64,000 bases of DNA from Sphingopyxis solisilvae (GTDB lineage Bacteria; Pseudomonadota; Alphaproteobacteria; Sphingomonadales; Sphingomonadaceae), in the NCBI RefSeq assembly GCF_015475875.1, contig NZ_JADKYM010000002.1, positions 62,001 through 126,000 of the forward strand, read 5' to 3'. Of the stretch, positions 52,325 to 62,106 are shown piece after piece. The notes under the pieces are model-generated. The model had not been told where the DNA came from and made no database searches. It worked only from the letters and a program-made list of their open reading frames with translations. Positions within the stretch are counted from its first letter, which is position 1. Each line of letters opens with the position of its first letter. The translations under genes and the position numbers were made by a program.

Positions 52325-53599
52325 TCAACGAGGCTCGGTTGCCTGCGCGGCCCGCGTCTTGCGGCGCCAGAATTTCCAGCCGCGGCCGCCGCCGAGCACG
52401 CCGGAACGGAACAGACGGACCGACAGGAAGATCACCAGCGCGACCCAGATCGCCTGCCAGCCGAGCGCGAGGAAATGGACGGCGATATTGTCGTCGGTCG
52501 CGGCGCGCGCCGCCATGGCGAGCGGCGATGAGAAGGGGAAGACCTGCGCAAAGGCCGCGAGCGAACTGCCCGGCGCGCTCGCGGCGGCGGCGGACAGGCT
52601 GAACATGCCGACCTGGAAGATCGTGATCGGCAGGCTGAGCATCTGGATTTCGCGTACCGTCGCCGCCTGCGCCCCGACGCCGAGGAAAACCGCGCCGAGT
52701 AACAGGAAGGACAGGATGAAATAGACAAAGCCGATGCCGAGAAAAAAGCCCCAGCCGGTCGCGGGCATGGCGCCGAGCGCGGCGGTCGCCTTGTTGGCAT
52801 TTTGCGTCGTCGCCAGCGTCGTCGGGTCCATCTGGACCATCGCGACGAAGCCGCCCACCATCGCCATTGCGAGCCAGAAGACGATGAACAGCACCGCGAC
52901 GCCGAGAAAGCCGAGCAGCTTGCCCAGAAAGACGCTTTCCAGCGGAACCGCCGCGGCAAGGATCTCGATAACCTTGTTGCCTTTCTCCTCGGCGAGCGAA
53001 CTCACCGTCTGGCCGGCGAGCAACAGGGTGAGCAGAAAGATGACGAAGACGGCGCCGAAGCCGAGCGATTGCTGGAGCGCGATGCTCGACCCGCCGTTGC
53101 GGACGCTTTCAAAGCGCGGCGTGGCGGGTGCAACATCGCCCGCGGCACGGTCACGCAGCACCTGATTGGCGAGCAGCGCGAGATAGCGGCCCGCGCTGCC
53201 TTCGGCATTGCGTTCGACGATGCGCGGACTGTCGAACGGCCCCGACAGGACCGCATAGGTGTCGGTGCCCTTTTCGCGCGCGATCGCTACGGGATCGGGG
53301 GTAGCCGGACTGTTGATCCGAAATTCCAGCGGCGGCGGGGCATCGCCGCGCGAAAAGGCGGGACGCAGCCGGTCGTCGGCGGCGCGCAGAGCCTCGATAT
53401 CCGCCGCCTCGACGATCGCGACGATTCGCCCGGCGCCACGCGCGCTGTCGGCGAGTTGCGACGCCCCCATGCCTCCCGCAAGCCCCATGGCGATCATGAA
53501 CAGCGGCGCCAGCAGGAACAACAGAAAGGTCGGGGTCGCGACGATCGCGAGGAAATCGCGGCGCGCGATGACGAACATGTTGCGGAGGAACGGCGTCAT
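52325..53599 (-). CDS. ABC-2 type transporter permease (NatB-like)
   Basis: Predicted 424-residue membrane subunit. One helix near the N-terminus (residues 14-38, FLAIVATPTFLLFLLAPLFM), then a large periplasmic loop to about residue 170, then about five or six helices (from LGFGAVFVIFLLTLLLAGQT to LAFRVLFLSVRLFRSGVLGG-like C-terminus). This is the ABC-2 membrane family layout of NatB-type export permeases. Its ATG overlaps the stop of the ATP-binding gene by four bases. The transported substrate is unknown; sodium or drug export are possible. Confidence 0.8.
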   Translation of the reverse strand: MTPFLRNMFVIARRDFLAIVATPTFLLFLLAPLFMIAMGLAGGMGASQLADSARGAGRIVAIVEAADIEALRAADDRLRPAFSRGDAPPPLEFRINSPATPDPVAIAREKGTDTYAVLSGPFDSPRIVERNAEGSAGRYLALLANQVLRDRAAGDVAPATPRFESVRNGGSSIALQQSLGFGAVFVIFLLTLLLAGQTVSSLAEEKGNKVIEILAAAVPLESVFLGKLLGFLGVAVLFIVFWLAMAMVGGFVAMVQMDPTTLATTQNANKATAALGAMPATGWGFFLGIGFVYFILSFLLLGAVFLGVGAQAATVREIQMLSLPITIFQVGMFSLSAAAASAPGSSLAAFAQVFPFSSPLAMAARAATDDNIAVHFLALGWQAIWVALVIFLSVRLFRSGVLGGGRGWKFWRRKTRAAQATEPR

Positions 53600-54579
53600 G
53601 CGAGCGCCTCCTCGACCGCGTCGGCACCGGCGTCGGCCTCGAAACCGGCGTCGACCTGGCGGACGATATGGACGAAGGCGTCGTGCAGCGCCGGGCGCGT
53701 GATCGACAGGCCGACAACGCCAAGCCCGCTGCCGGTGATGCGGGCGAGCAAGGGCTCGACCCCGGCATCCTCGACCGGAAAGAACCAGCTGTCGCCGCGA
53801 TGCTCGGCGCCGGTCGGCAAGAGCGCCGCGACCGACGCCGGGTCGGAATCGGCGCGCGGGGTGTAACGCACCTGCATCGGTAGCAGCCCGCGCGCTTCGT
53901 CGACCGTCCCTTCGAACCGGCGCTGCGAGCGCGCAATGATCGCCAGCCGGTCGCAGAGCCGTTCGGCGTGCGCCATGACATGCGTTGAAAACAGCACGGT
54001 AGCGCCGCGGTCGCGTTCGCGGCGGACGAGCATTTCGAGCCGTTCCTGGTTGACGGGGTCGAGTCCCGAAAAAGGTTCGTCGAGGACGATGAGGTCGGGG
54101 GCGTGGACGATCGACCCGATCAGCTGGATCATCTGCGCCATTCCCTTCGACATTTTGCGCACCTTTTCGTCGATCACGCGTTCGAGGCCGAGTTCGGTCA
54201 TGAAGGTCGCGGCGCGGCGGCGGCCTTCGGACCAGTCGAGCCCGCGGAGCGCGCCCATGAAGGCGATCGCCTCGCGCGCCTTCATGCCGGGGTAGAGGCC
54301 GCGTTCCTCGGGGAGGTAGCCGATGCGGTGGCGCACGGTTTGCGGGCGCTCGCCAAAGATGCGGCTCGACCCTTCGTCGGGGTCGATGATGCCCAGCGTC
54401 ATGCGCAGGCTGGTGGTCTTGCCCGCACCATTGGGGCCGAGCACGCCATAAATGCTGCCCGCGGGCACGGTCAGGCTCACATTATCGACGGCCTTGAAAT
54501 CGCCGAAATATTTGCTGAGGCCGGTCGCCTCGACGCTGAAATCGTTCAAACCTCGGTCCCTGATCTGTGCGTCCGTCAC
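53596..54579 (-). CDS. ABC transporter ATP-binding protein (NatA-like)
   Basis: ATPase of an exporter of 327 residues. Walker A is [10 protein letters not shown], the signature loop is degenerate ([13 protein letters not shown]), and Walker B is [13 protein letters not shown], with the H-loop in [12 protein letters not shown]-terminal extension (about residues 230-327) resembles the DUF4162 domain of NatA-like proteins. It is the first gene of a two-gene unit with the downstream permease. The queG gene runs divergently on the other side. Confidence 0.88.
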   Translation of the reverse strand: MTDAQIRDRGLNDFSVEATGLSKYFGDFKAVDNVSLTVPAGSIYGVLGPNGAGKTTSLRMTLGIIDPDEGSSRIFGERPQTVRHRIGYLPEERGLYPGMKAREAIAFMGALRGLDWSEGRRRAATFMTELGLERVIDEKVRKMSKGMAQMIQLIGSIVHAPDLIVLDEPFSGLDPVNQERLEMLVRRERDRGATVLFSTHVMAHAERLCDRLAIIARSQRRFEGTVDEARGLLPMQVRYTPRADSDPASVAALLPTGAEHRGDSWFFPVEDAGVEPLLARITGSGLGVVGLSITRPALHDAFVHIVRQVDAGFEADAGADAVEEALA

Positions 54580-54616
54580 CTATGGCACGAACCGGCGGCT
54601 CGCGTATAGAGCAGCA

Positions 54617-55681
54617 ATGGTTGCCGAAGCCTTGCCTGCCGAAATGCCGTCGCTGGAAGACCGTCTGGAGGCGGTGGCGCGCGCGCAGGGCTTTGTCGCG
54701 TTCGGGATCGCCGATGCCGATGCGGCGCCGCAGACGGCGGCCCGCCTGCACCAGTGGCTGGCTGAAGGGCGCCACGGCGACATGATCTGGATGGAAAGCC
54801 GCGCCGCGCAGCGTGGATCGCCCAAAGGGTTGTGGCCCGAGGTACGGTCGGTGATCGCGCTGGGCATGAGCTATGCCCCGGCGCACGACCCGCTGGCGCT
54901 CGCCGATCGTCCGACGCGCGGCCGGATTTCGGTCTATGCGCAGGGCGGCGATTATCATGACGTCGTCAAAAAGGCGCTGAAGGCGGTCGCGCGGTGGCTG
55001 GTCGCCGAAGTCCCCGGAACCGAACTCAAGGTGTTCGTCGATACCGCGCCGGTGATGGAAAAGCCGCTGTCGGCGGCGGCGGGGCTTGGCTGGCAGGGCA
55101 AGCACAGCAATCTGGTCAGCCGCGAGCATGGCAGCTGGCTGTTTCTGGGGGCGATTTATACGACGCTGGCGCTGGCCCCCAATGTGCCGGGGCGCGACCG
55201 CTGCGGAAGTTGCACCGCGTGTCAGGACGCTTGCCCGACGCAGGCCTTTCCCGCGCCTTACCGGGTCGATGCGCGGCGCTGTATCTCGTACCTGACGATC
55301 GAGCATGACGGACCGATCCCGCACGAGCTGCGCCGCGGGATCGGCAATCGCGTCTATGGCTGCGACGATTGTCTGGCGGTGTGTCCCTGGAACAAATTCG
55401 CCGACACCGCGCATGCGCACCGCGCCTTTTTGCCGCGCGGCGAACTCGTCGCCCCCTCGCTCGCCGACCTGCTCGCGCTCGACGATGCCGCGTTCCGGCA
55501 GGTGTTTGCCGGGTCGCCGATCAAGCGCATCGGGCGCGGGCGGATGGTGCGCAACGCGGCGATTGCCGCCGGGAACAGCGGCGACGCGCGGTTTCGGCCA
55601 CTGCTGGAGCGGCTGACGGAGGATGACACGCCGATGGTGGCGGACGCGGCGCGTTGGGCGCTGGATCAATTGACGTCGTGA
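54617..55681 (+). CDS. queG: Epoxyqueuosine reductase QueG
   Basis: Last step of queuosine synthesis, reducing epoxyqueuosine on tRNA with cobalamin and two 4Fe-4S clusters. Cluster motifs are [13 protein letters not shown] and [13 protein letters not shown]. The N-terminal [16 protein letters not shown] and [15 protein letters not shown] segments and the C-terminal helical repeat part ([15 protein letters not shown]) match the family. The [13 protein letters not shown] gives 354 residues; a reading 55 codons longer overlaps the ABC ATPase gene and is not likely. A B12 need fits the cobalamin-riboswitch control of metE in this window. Confidence 0.93.
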   Translation: MVAEALPAEMPSLEDRLEAVARAQGFVAFGIADADAAPQTAARLHQWLAEGRHGDMIWMESRAAQRGSPKGLWPEVRSVIALGMSYAPAHDPLALADRPTRGRISVYAQGGDYHDVVKKALKAVARWLVAEVPGTELKVFVDTAPVMEKPLSAAAGLGWQGKHSNLVSREHGSWLFLGAIYTTLALAPNVPGRDRCGSCTACQDACPTQAFPAPYRVDARRCISYLTIEHDGPIPHELRRGIGNRVYGCDDCLAVCPWNKFADTAHAHRAFLPRGELVAPSLADLLALDDAAFRQVFAGSPIKRIGRGRMVRNAAIAAGNSGDARFRPLLERLTEDDTPMVADAARWALDQLTS

Positions 55682-55693
55682 CGTCATCGACAA

Positions 55694-55827
55694 TCCTCCC
55701 TGTCGCGAAGCGATGGGGAGGGGGACCGTCCGCGAAGCGGATGGTCGAGGGGCAGCAACGTCGCGTTGAAAGCCCCTCCGTCAGCGCTACGCGCTGCCAC
55801 CTCCCCATGGCTTCGCCACGGGGGGGA
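55694..55827. repeat. Palindrome-ended repeat element, copy 3 of 3 (reverse orientation)
   Basis: Starts TCCTCCCTGTCGCGAAGCGA and ends with CGCCACGGGGGGGAT. The internal GGCAGC, GAGGGGC and GCCCCTCC blocks are the same as in copies at 8291 and 21091, but the asymmetric internal section runs in the opposite direction. It lies between the convergent queG and lipoprotein genes. Confidence 0.8.
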
Positions 55828-55833
55828 TTAGTA

Positions 55834-56214
55834 TCACCGCCGCAGCGCGTCGATACAGCTCGGGATATTGGCGTCGCGACCGTCGGGGGTCCGCGCATCG
55901 ACATGCGTCGCGAGCGGATCGGCACCCTGGCGCGGCGCGTAATAATAAATGTCGAGGATGCAGGCGCTACCGCCGAACTGCAGCTTGCGGCCGCCGCCTT
56001 CGGTGACGTCGAGCCGCGGTTTTCCGAACAGCCCCAGCGCGGCGTTGGCGGGGTGGCCGATCAGGCTGTTGTTCTGCACCGGTCGCGGCGCGGGGATGGT
56101 CGTGGCGGGCAGTCCACCCGGCGACGGCGCGGGGCGCGGGATGGCGCTGCCGGCACAACCGCCAAGCAGCAGGGCAAGGCTGGCGATCGTAGCCAGACGG
56201 CGGTTTTGGTTCAT
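55834..56214 (-). CDS. Putative lipoprotein of unknown function
   Basis: Short 126-residue protein. A lipoprotein signal ends at LLLGGC (Cys about residue 20), followed by a Pro-rich segment (RPAPSPGGLPATTIPAPRPV). The mature part includes HPANAALGLFGKPRLDVTEG and a C-terminal region with two Cys (SACILDIYYYAPRQG and NIPSCIDALRR) that could be disulfide-bonded. No domain was recognised. Its ATG overlaps the EI24/CysZ-like gene stop by four bases. Confidence 0.7.
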   Translation of the reverse strand: MNQNRRLATIASLALLLGGCAGSAIPRPAPSPGGLPATTIPAPRPVQNNSLIGHPANAALGLFGKPRLDVTEGGGRKLQFGGSACILDIYYYAPRQGADPLATHVDARTPDGRDANIPSCIDALRR

Positions 56215-56894
56215 ATGTTCCGGTCCCCGCTCCGCAAATGGAGCATATGGACCGCCATAGCCGCGCTGACGATCGGCGCCAACAGATTGGCGACGGGCAC
56301 CACAAAGCTTGCGGCGGACAGCAGCCCGAGCGACCAGCGCGTCGGCCGGTCGAACCGCGGCCGGTCGGGGTGGCGCGCGCGCACCATCGCCTCGAGATCG
56401 CGGCCGAGCAGTAGCGCGTTGACCAGCAGCGCGAGGATCGGCGTACCGATGCCGGTGACGAGCAACAGAATATAGAAGGGCAACGCAAGCAGATTGCCAC
56501 CGATCAGCCGTGCCAACGACGCAAGCGCGAGGCGGATATTCTGTCCCCACCCGACATCGACGGCGCGCGCTGCCGCGGCGGGATAATGGCGCTCCTCGAC
56601 ATCGGCGACGATCGCGTCGGCGAACAGCCCGACAACGACGATCGCGACGGCGCGGAACAGCAGCCAGCTGCCCGCGATGATGAGGAGGATCACGAGCACG
56701 CCTGCCATGTCGCGCTCGGCGGTTCCGAGCCACTGCCAGTGATCGAACGCCCAGTGCGCGGCAACATAGATCGCAATCCCCGCCGCGACGAGCAGCAACA
56801 GGGTGAGCGCCAGGCTTTGCGCGAGGATTTTGAGGACGCGCGGCTGCGGCAGGTCGCGGAGTGCGAGCAGCAGGGCGTGGAAGGCGCGGGTCAT
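56211..56894 (-). CDS. EI24/CysZ-family membrane protein
   Basis: Integral membrane protein of 227 residues, similar to the EI24/CysZ family. CysZ takes up sulfate in E. coli, but related members in alphaproteobacteria are not all sulfate transporters. Sequence includes ILAQSLALTLLLLVAAGIAI, the VVGLFADAIVADVEERHYPA motif and a helix pair around GGNLLALPFYILLLVTGIGT. Four to six membrane helices are predicted. It is coupled to the downstream lipoprotein gene and runs divergently from the adenosine kinase gene. Confidence 0.78.
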   Translation of the reverse strand: MTRAFHALLLALRDLPQPRVLKILAQSLALTLLLLVAAGIAIYVAAHWAFDHWQWLGTAERDMAGVLVILLIIAGSWLLFRAVAIVVVGLFADAIVADVEERHYPAAAARAVDVGWGQNIRLALASLARLIGGNLLALPFYILLLVTGIGTPILALLVNALLLGRDLEAMVRARHPDRPRFDRPTRWSLGLLSAASFVVPVANLLAPIVSAAMAVHMLHLRSGDRNI

Positions 56895-57001
56895 CGCGCC
56901 GGGATGCGAGGGCGTGGCGCGTGCGTCAAGCGTCGCGCTTGCCTTGACCCGTCCGCATCCCTAAAGCGCGGCAGCTTTTTTCACGCATTACAGGATATTT
57001 T

Positions 57002-58000
57002 ATGGCCGCCACCGCCCGTTTCGACGTCGTTGCCATCGGCAATGCGATCGTCGACGTCCTCGCCCGCGCCGACGACGCGCTGATCGAAAGCGAAAACTTG
57101 GTCAAGGGATCGATGCGGCTGATCGATGCCGACGAGGCCGAGCGGCTTTATGCCGCGATGGGACCGGCGATCGAAATGTCGGGCGGCAGCGCGGCGAACA
57201 CGCTCGCCGGGATGGCGGCGCTCGGGCGGCGCTGTGGCTTCATCGGCCAGGTCGCGCAGGACCAGCTGGGCCAGGTGTTCACCCACGATCTGACCGCGCT
57301 CGGCGTCGCGTTCGACACACCGCCGTCCGACAGCGGCGCGCCGACCGCGCGCTGCCTGATCTTGGTCACGCCCGACGGCCAGCGCACGATGAACACCTTT
57401 CTGGGGGCGTCGCAGAACTTGGGCCGCGAATCGCTCGACGCGGCGCTGATCGCCGATGCCGACATCCTCTATCTCGAAGGTTATTTGTGGAACGCCGACG
57501 CGTCGCGGGCGGCGATGGCCGAGGCGATCGGCATGGCCAAGGCGGCGGGCCGCCGCGTCGCTTTCACCCTGTCGGACACATTCGTCGTCGCGGGGCATGG
57601 CGAGGATTTCCGCCGCATGATGGCGGCGGGCGAGATCGACATCCTGTTTGCCAACGAGGCGGAGCTCCTCGAACTGGCGCAGCACAGCGATTTCGAGGCG
57701 GCGCTCACCCAGGTTGCTGCCCAGGTGCCGCTGCTCGTCGCGACGCGCGGCGAAAAGGGTGCGGTTGCAGTGACGAACGGCGAGCGCGCCGAAGTCGCTG
57801 CCGAGCCGATTGAAGAGGTGGTCGACACGACCGGCGCGGGCGACCTGTTCGCCGCCGGTTTTCTGGCGGGATTGGCCGAAGAGCGCCCGATCGCCGACTG
57901 TCTGACGATGGGCGCGGTGTGCGCGCGCGAAATCATCGCACAGGTCGGCCCGCGGGCGCAGACCGACCTGGGAGCCAAGGTCGGCGCCCGGCTCGGCTAG
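57002..58000 (+). CDS. Adenosine kinase, PfkB family
   Basis: Ribokinase-like sugar/nucleoside kinase, best matched to adenosine kinase. The N-terminal motif VVAIGNAIVDVLARADDALI and the GGSAANTLAGMAALGRRCGF glycine-rich segment bind the substrate. The PfkB signature DTTGAGDLFAAGFLAGLAEE holds the catalytic Asp (about residue 275). At 332 residues the length is normal. It would phosphorylate adenosine to AMP, recycling nucleosides. The gene runs alone on the plus strand, downstream of a 107-base divergent gap. Confidence 0.88.
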   Translation: MAATARFDVVAIGNAIVDVLARADDALIESENLVKGSMRLIDADEAERLYAAMGPAIEMSGGSAANTLAGMAALGRRCGFIGQVAQDQLGQVFTHDLTALGVAFDTPPSDSGAPTARCLILVTPDGQRTMNTFLGASQNLGRESLDAALIADADILYLEGYLWNADASRAAMAEAIGMAKAAGRRVAFTLSDTFVVAGHGEDFRRMMAAGEIDILFANEAELLELAQHSDFEAALTQVAAQVPLLVATRGEKGAVAVTNGERAEVAAEPIEEVVDTTGAGDLFAAGFLAGLAEERPIADCLTMGAVCAREIIAQVGPRAQTDLGAKVGARLG

Positions 58001-58057
58001 GAACTTTCGGTCAGCCGACGCGTCCTATGCGCCAGAAGAATGGCACAGGAGGACGAG

Positions 58058-58315
58058 ATGGCCGACGAGATTCACGAAACCCGCGCGCCCGACGGGACGA
58101 CGCACACGACGAAGATCATCGATCGCGAACCGCGGCGCGGCGGCGGACTTGGCATGGGCCTTATCCTGCTCGTTGTGCTGGCGTTCGCCGGCTTTTTTGC
58201 GTTCCAGTTCCTCGCCAACGACAGGGCGGAAACGGGTGCGATCACCGAAGCGGCGCAGAAGGTTGGCGATGCTGCCCAAGATGTAGGCGATGCGGCACAG
58301 GAAGCGGTGAAGTAA
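58058..58315 (+). CDS. Small single-pass membrane protein with repeated helical tail
   Basis: An 85-residue protein of unknown function. A strong AGGAGG lies five bases before the ATG at MADEIHETRAP; an ATG six codons upstream is less likely. A single hydrophobic helix (GLGMGLILLVVLAFAGFFAF) is preceded by a basic segment. The C-terminal tail has a repeated seven-residue unit: AAQKVGD, AAQDVGD and AAQEAVK, which suggests an amphipathic helix. No domain family was recognised. Confidence 0.65.
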   Translation: MADEIHETRAPDGTTHTTKIIDREPRRGGGLGMGLILLVVLAFAGFFAFQFLANDRAETGAITEAAQKVGDAAQDVGDAAQEAVK

Positions 58316-58325
58316 GGTCGTTTTA

Positions 58326-58395
58326 ACCGTAGCCCTGAGCCTGTCGAAGGGCGCCTATCCGGATAAGTGCCCTTCGACAGGCTCAGAGCTACGGT
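58326..58395. repeat. Inverted repeat, 26-bp arms, between convergent genes
   Basis: Arms at 58326-58351 and 58370-58395 match with one mismatch (a G-T type change) and enclose 18 bases. The core, CTGAGCCTGTCGAAGG, is a dispersed palindrome common in alphaproteobacteria. It lies between the convergent small-protein gene and flippase gene and could act as a bidirectional terminator. Confidence 0.8.
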
Positions 58396-58402
58396 CAACT
58401 GG

Positions 58403-59929
58403 CTAACCCGACGCTTCCGCCGCTTCGGGATGTTTCTTGAACAGCGCGCGATCGGCGGGGCCGAAACCGCGGGTCCAGATCAGCCAGGCATAGATGCCGA
58501 GAATGAAGGGGACGCCGATCAGCAGCTCGGCCCATTCGGGGAGCTGCGTCGCGCCCCAGCCGAGAATGGCGGCGCCTGCGGTGGCCCAGACGAGCGCCCA
58601 GCGCAGGCTGTTCACCGGCGCACCAAGGACGCGCGCGAGCAGCCGCGCCTTGACCACCGAAGCAAAGCCGAGCGCGAGCATCAGCGCCAGTGCGACCGCG
58701 GCGGCGTAGGTGATCGGCGGCAGCCCCATCGACTGCGCTATCAGGATCAGCGTGACGCTGAGCACCGCCTGCAAGGCCAGCGTCGCGATGCTGATCAAAA
58801 GGTTACGGTGGCGTGCGACATAGACAAGCGCCGCTTCGCTGACGACCGCGGTGGCCGCGACGACTTCGGCGGCGAGCAGGAAGGCGAGCGCTGCGGTACC
58901 GCTGACGAATTCGGGGCCGACGAGGCCCATCACGGCTTCGCCCGGAATGCCGAGAGCGAGCGCGACCCCGGCCTGCGCGGCGATGATCCAGAAACCGACC
59001 TGGCTGACCTGTGCCGCCACGGCGGCAAAGCGCTTTTCGGCCAGATTGCGCGTGATCACCGGGCCGAGGATCGGTTCGAAGCTGGTTTTCAGCTTTTGCG
59101 GCAGCGACGCAACCTGCTGCGCCATATAATAGATGCCGTAAATTGTCGGCGACGTGAACTGGCCGAGGATGAACAGGTCGAGGCGGCGCGTACCCCATTC
59201 GATCGCATCGGCGGCGGCGAGCGGCGCGTTGCGCCGCGCCACCGTGATCAGATGGGCGGGGTGCGGCTGCCAGCCGCGCGGCCCGCCATAGTGGCGCAGC
59301 ATCGGGATCAACGCGGTCAGGAAGGCGCCGAGCATCGCGGCGGCATAGGACAGCATCAACCCGTCGCTGACCGACACGAACCAGAAGCCGGCGGCGGCGG
59401 CGCTGATCACCCAAGGTTCGACGATCGCGCGCGCGCGCACCGTCGCACCAATGTCGAAACGATAGGCGCAGGCGGCGAGCGCGATATCGGTCCCGGCGAT
59501 GGCAAAGACCAGCAGCGCCATCCAGCGGTCGGCACCGCCGATATCGCCCGCGGGATACATCAGCTGCGGAAAAGCGAACAGCAGCGCCGATCCGGTCGCC
59601 GACGCGAGCAGCGCCACAAACATACCGTCCCAGACGACGGTGCGCTGGTCGGCGCCGGCGACGCTCAGCTGTTCGGCCAGGCCGCGTTTAAGGCCCAGCG
59701 TCGCAACCTGCGCGACGAGTTCGATGACCAGTACGGCGAAGGCGAAACGGCCGACGGCTTCGGGGCCGTACCAGCGCCCCGCGACATACAGGAACGGCAG
59801 GCGCGCGACCAAGCGCAGGATGAAGCCGAAGAAATTGGTGCGTCCGCCCTTGGCGAGCGCGGCGGTGTCGGCGTCGCCCGACGGGGCGGCAGCCGATGCG
59901 GGCGCGGATGCGCTGTCCGTCTGGCTCAA
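58403..59929 (-). CDS. Polysaccharide/lipid flippase-like membrane protein (MATE/Wzx superfamily)
   Basis: Polytopic membrane protein of 508 residues with about 13 predicted helices, resembling Wzx-type flippases for lipid-linked oligosaccharides. Sequence clues are FFGFILRLVARLPFLYVAGR near the N-terminus, and helices such as FAFAVLVIELVAQVATLGLK and ALGIPGEAVMGLVGPEFVSG. A short basic tail follows the last helix. It runs on the minus strand, separate from the GtrA/STT3-like cassette 8 kb away. Its glycan substrate is unknown. Confidence 0.78.
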   Translation of the reverse strand: MSQTDSASAPASAAAPSGDADTAALAKGGRTNFFGFILRLVARLPFLYVAGRWYGPEAVGRFAFAVLVIELVAQVATLGLKRGLAEQLSVAGADQRTVVWDGMFVALLASATGSALLFAFPQLMYPAGDIGGADRWMALLVFAIAGTDIALAACAYRFDIGATVRARAIVEPWVISAAAAGFWFVSVSDGLMLSYAAAMLGAFLTALIPMLRHYGGPRGWQPHPAHLITVARRNAPLAAADAIEWGTRRLDLFILGQFTSPTIYGIYYMAQQVASLPQKLKTSFEPILGPVITRNLAEKRFAAVAAQVSQVGFWIIAAQAGVALALGIPGEAVMGLVGPEFVSGTAALAFLLAAEVVAATAVVSEAALVYVARHRNLLISIATLALQAVLSVTLILIAQSMGLPPITYAAAVALALMLALGFASVVKARLLARVLGAPVNSLRWALVWATAGAAILGWGATQLPEWAELLIGVPFILGIYAWLIWTRGFGPADRALFKKHPEAAEASG

Positions 59930-60005
59930 GCCCGCCGCCCCTTCTGCTGATCCCCGCCGCGCATCTTAGCGCGGAGCGGGGAGGCAGGCAAATCCATGCA
60001 ATCGA

Positions 60006-61013
60006 TCACCGGCCCTCGGCTCGCAGCGGGCGGCTGAGCAGAGCCTGAATGATGTCGGCCACCTGCGCTTCGCCCGCGACCAGCCGCGCCACCGCGTCGG
60101 TGATCGGCATATCGATGCCGTCGGCGCGCGCCGCGGCGGCCACCACCGGCGCACTGAATGCGCCTTCAGCGACGGTGCGGCGGTCGGCCATCAGCGTGGC
60201 GGCGGGCTCGCCGCGCCCCAGCCCCTGGCCGAGCGCGAAGTTGCGCGAATTGGCCGAGGTGCAGGTGAGGACAAGGTCGCCGAGCCCGGCGAGCCCCGCA
60301 AGCGTGTCGGCCTGCGCGCCGCGCGCGAGGCCGAAGCGCGTCATTTCGGCAAAGCCGCGGCTGATCAGCGCGGCGCGGGCGTTGAGCCCAAGCCCGGCAC
60401 CGTCGACGATGCCGCAGGCGATGGCGAGGATATTCTTGATCGCACCGCCAATCTCGGCGCCGATGACGTCGGCCGAGACATAGGGGCGGAAATGCGGGCG
60501 CGCGATCGCGCGGGCGAGATCGGACGCGAGGTCGGGATCGGCGGCGGCGAGGGTGATTGCGGTCGGCAGGCCCGCAGCAACTTCGTGCGCAAAGGTCGGG
60601 CCGGACAGCACCGCATGCGGTCGCTGCGGCGCGAGGTCGCGCGCCATGTCGACCGGGAAGGCAAAGCTGCCTGCCTCCATCCCCTTGCTGCAAAAGATCA
60701 GCGGCGCGTCGCCCGCGGGCAGCTCGGCCAGCACCGCGCGCAGGAACGGCACCGGCACGACGACGAGCAGCGCGTCGAGGTTGGCCATGTCGGTCAGTGC
60801 GCCGGTCGCGGTCAGCGACGCCGACAGCGCCGCGCCGGGCAGGAAGACCGGGTTGCGATGCTCGGCATTGATTGCCGCAACCACCTCGGCTTCGCGCGCC
60901 CACAAGCGGACGGGCGCGCCGTCGGCAGCGAGCATCTGGGCCAGCGCGGTGCCCCAGGCGCCGCCGCCGATCACGCCGAAATTGCGATATGACGTCATGC
61001 TTTCACGCGTCAT
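60006..61013 (-). CDS. gpsA: Glycerol-3-phosphate dehydrogenase (NAD(P)+)
   Basis: Makes sn-glycerol 3-phosphate from dihydroxyacetone phosphate for phospholipid synthesis. The dinucleotide motif is [17 protein letters not shown], and [25 protein letters not shown], the catalytic Lys in [14 protein letters not shown] and [17 protein letters not shown] follow. The ATG at 61013 overlaps the tsaD stop by four bases, so it is preferred over the one five codons later. At 335 residues the length is normal. Confidence 0.95.
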   Translation of the reverse strand: MTRESMTSYRNFGVIGGGAWGTALAQMLAADGAPVRLWAREAEVVAAINAEHRNPVFLPGAALSASLTATGALTDMANLDALLVVVPVPFLRAVLAELPAGDAPLIFCSKGMEAGSFAFPVDMARDLAPQRPHAVLSGPTFAHEVAAGLPTAITLAAADPDLASDLARAIARPHFRPYVSADVIGAEIGGAIKNILAIACGIVDGAGLGLNARAALISRGFAEMTRFGLARGAQADTLAGLAGLGDLVLTCTSANSRNFALGQGLGRGEPAATLMADRRTVAEGAFSAPVVAAAARADGIDMPITDAVARLVAGEAQVADIIQALLSRPLRAEGR

Positions 61014-62056
61014 GCCTTGACTCCGGCGCCGCGCACGGTTCCGGCCGCGGGATCGAGCGGCCAGCGCGGGCGGGCGGCGACCGACAGGTCGTCAAACAGC
61101 CCCGCGGCGAAGCGCTCGGCCCCGGCCCAGGCGATCATCGCGCCATTGTCGGTACACAGCCACAAGGGCGGCGCGACAAAGGGACGGTCGAAGCGCGCCG
61201 CGAGATCGGTGAGCGCGGCGCGGATTGCGCCGTTGGCGGCGACGCCGCCTGCGACGACGAACGCCGTTGCATCAGGGCAAGCGGCCAGCGCGATGCGGCT
61301 GCGATCGACGAGGCAGTCGACGACCGCTTGCTGGAACGACGCGGCGAGGTCGGCGATCCTGTGCGCGTCGCTGGCGGCGGCACGCGCGACCGCGCTTTTG
61401 AGGCCCGCGAAGGAGAAATGCGGTTCGGCGCTGCCGACGAGCGGGCGCGGCAGCGGCACGGCATGAGGATTGCCATCACGCGCGATGCGTTCGACCGCGG
61501 GGCCACCGGGATAGCCCAGCCCGAGCAGCTTGGCGGTCTTGTCGAACGCCTCGCCCGCGGCATCGTCGATCGTGGTGGCGAGGCGGCGATAATCGCCGAC
61601 GCCCCTGACCAGCAGCAGCTGGCAATGGCCGCCCGAGACGAGCAGCAGCAGGTAGGGAAATTCAAGATTCGGCTCGACGAGTCGCGGCGACAGCGCATGG
61701 CCTTCGAGATGGTTCACTGCAATCAGCGGCTTGTTCGCGGCGTGCGCGAGCGCCTTGCCGGTGACCAGCCCGACCATCACCCCACCGATCAGCCCGGGGC
61801 CGGCGGTTGCGGCGATGGCATCGACGTCGGCGAGCGATACGCTCGCATCGGCGAGCACCCCGGCGACAATCGGCGCAAGCCGGTCGACATGCGCGCGCGC
61901 CGCAATTTCGGGCACAACCCCGCCGAACGGCCGATGCTCGGCCTCCTGCCCCGCGACGCGGTGCGCCAATATGCGCCGATCGCTATCGACAAGCGCCGCC
62001 GCGGTTTCGTCGCAGCTCGATTCGAGGCCAAGGATGAGAGTCATAATCTTGCGCAT
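61010..62056 (-). CDS. tsaD: tRNA N6-adenosine threonylcarbamoyltransferase
   Basis: Forms the t6A modification at position 37 of ANN-reading tRNAs with TsaB and TsaE. The family start is [20 protein letters not shown], with metal-binding histidines in [28 protein letters not shown], the [19 protein letters not shown] segment and [13 protein letters not shown]. At 348 residues the length is normal; an ATG four codons in is an alternative. It is followed by gpsA with an ATGA overlap and runs divergently from hemC. Confidence 0.95.
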   Translation of the reverse strand: MRKIMTLILGLESSCDETAAALVDSDRRILAHRVAGQEAEHRPFGGVVPEIAARAHVDRLAPIVAGVLADASVSLADVDAIAATAGPGLIGGVMVGLVTGKALAHAANKPLIAVNHLEGHALSPRLVEPNLEFPYLLLLVSGGHCQLLLVRGVGDYRRLATTIDDAAGEAFDKTAKLLGLGYPGGPAVERIARDGNPHAVPLPRPLVGSAEPHFSFAGLKSAVARAAASDAHRIADLAASFQQAVVDCLVDRSRIALAACPDATAFVVAGGVAANGAIRAALTDLAARFDRPFVAPPLWLCTDNGAMIAWAGAERFAAGLFDDLSVAARPRWPLDPAAGTVRGAGVKA

Positions 62057-62106
62057 CCTTTACCCGCCCCTTTATCGGCAGGGCAAGCCGCGCTAGCAGC
62101 ATCGCG

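Noticed and set aside
58367..59950. Plus-strand open frame opposite the flippase gene (527 codons)
   Set aside because: It overlaps the flippase gene throughout and consists of charged antisense sequence, with no hydrophobic pattern or family signature.
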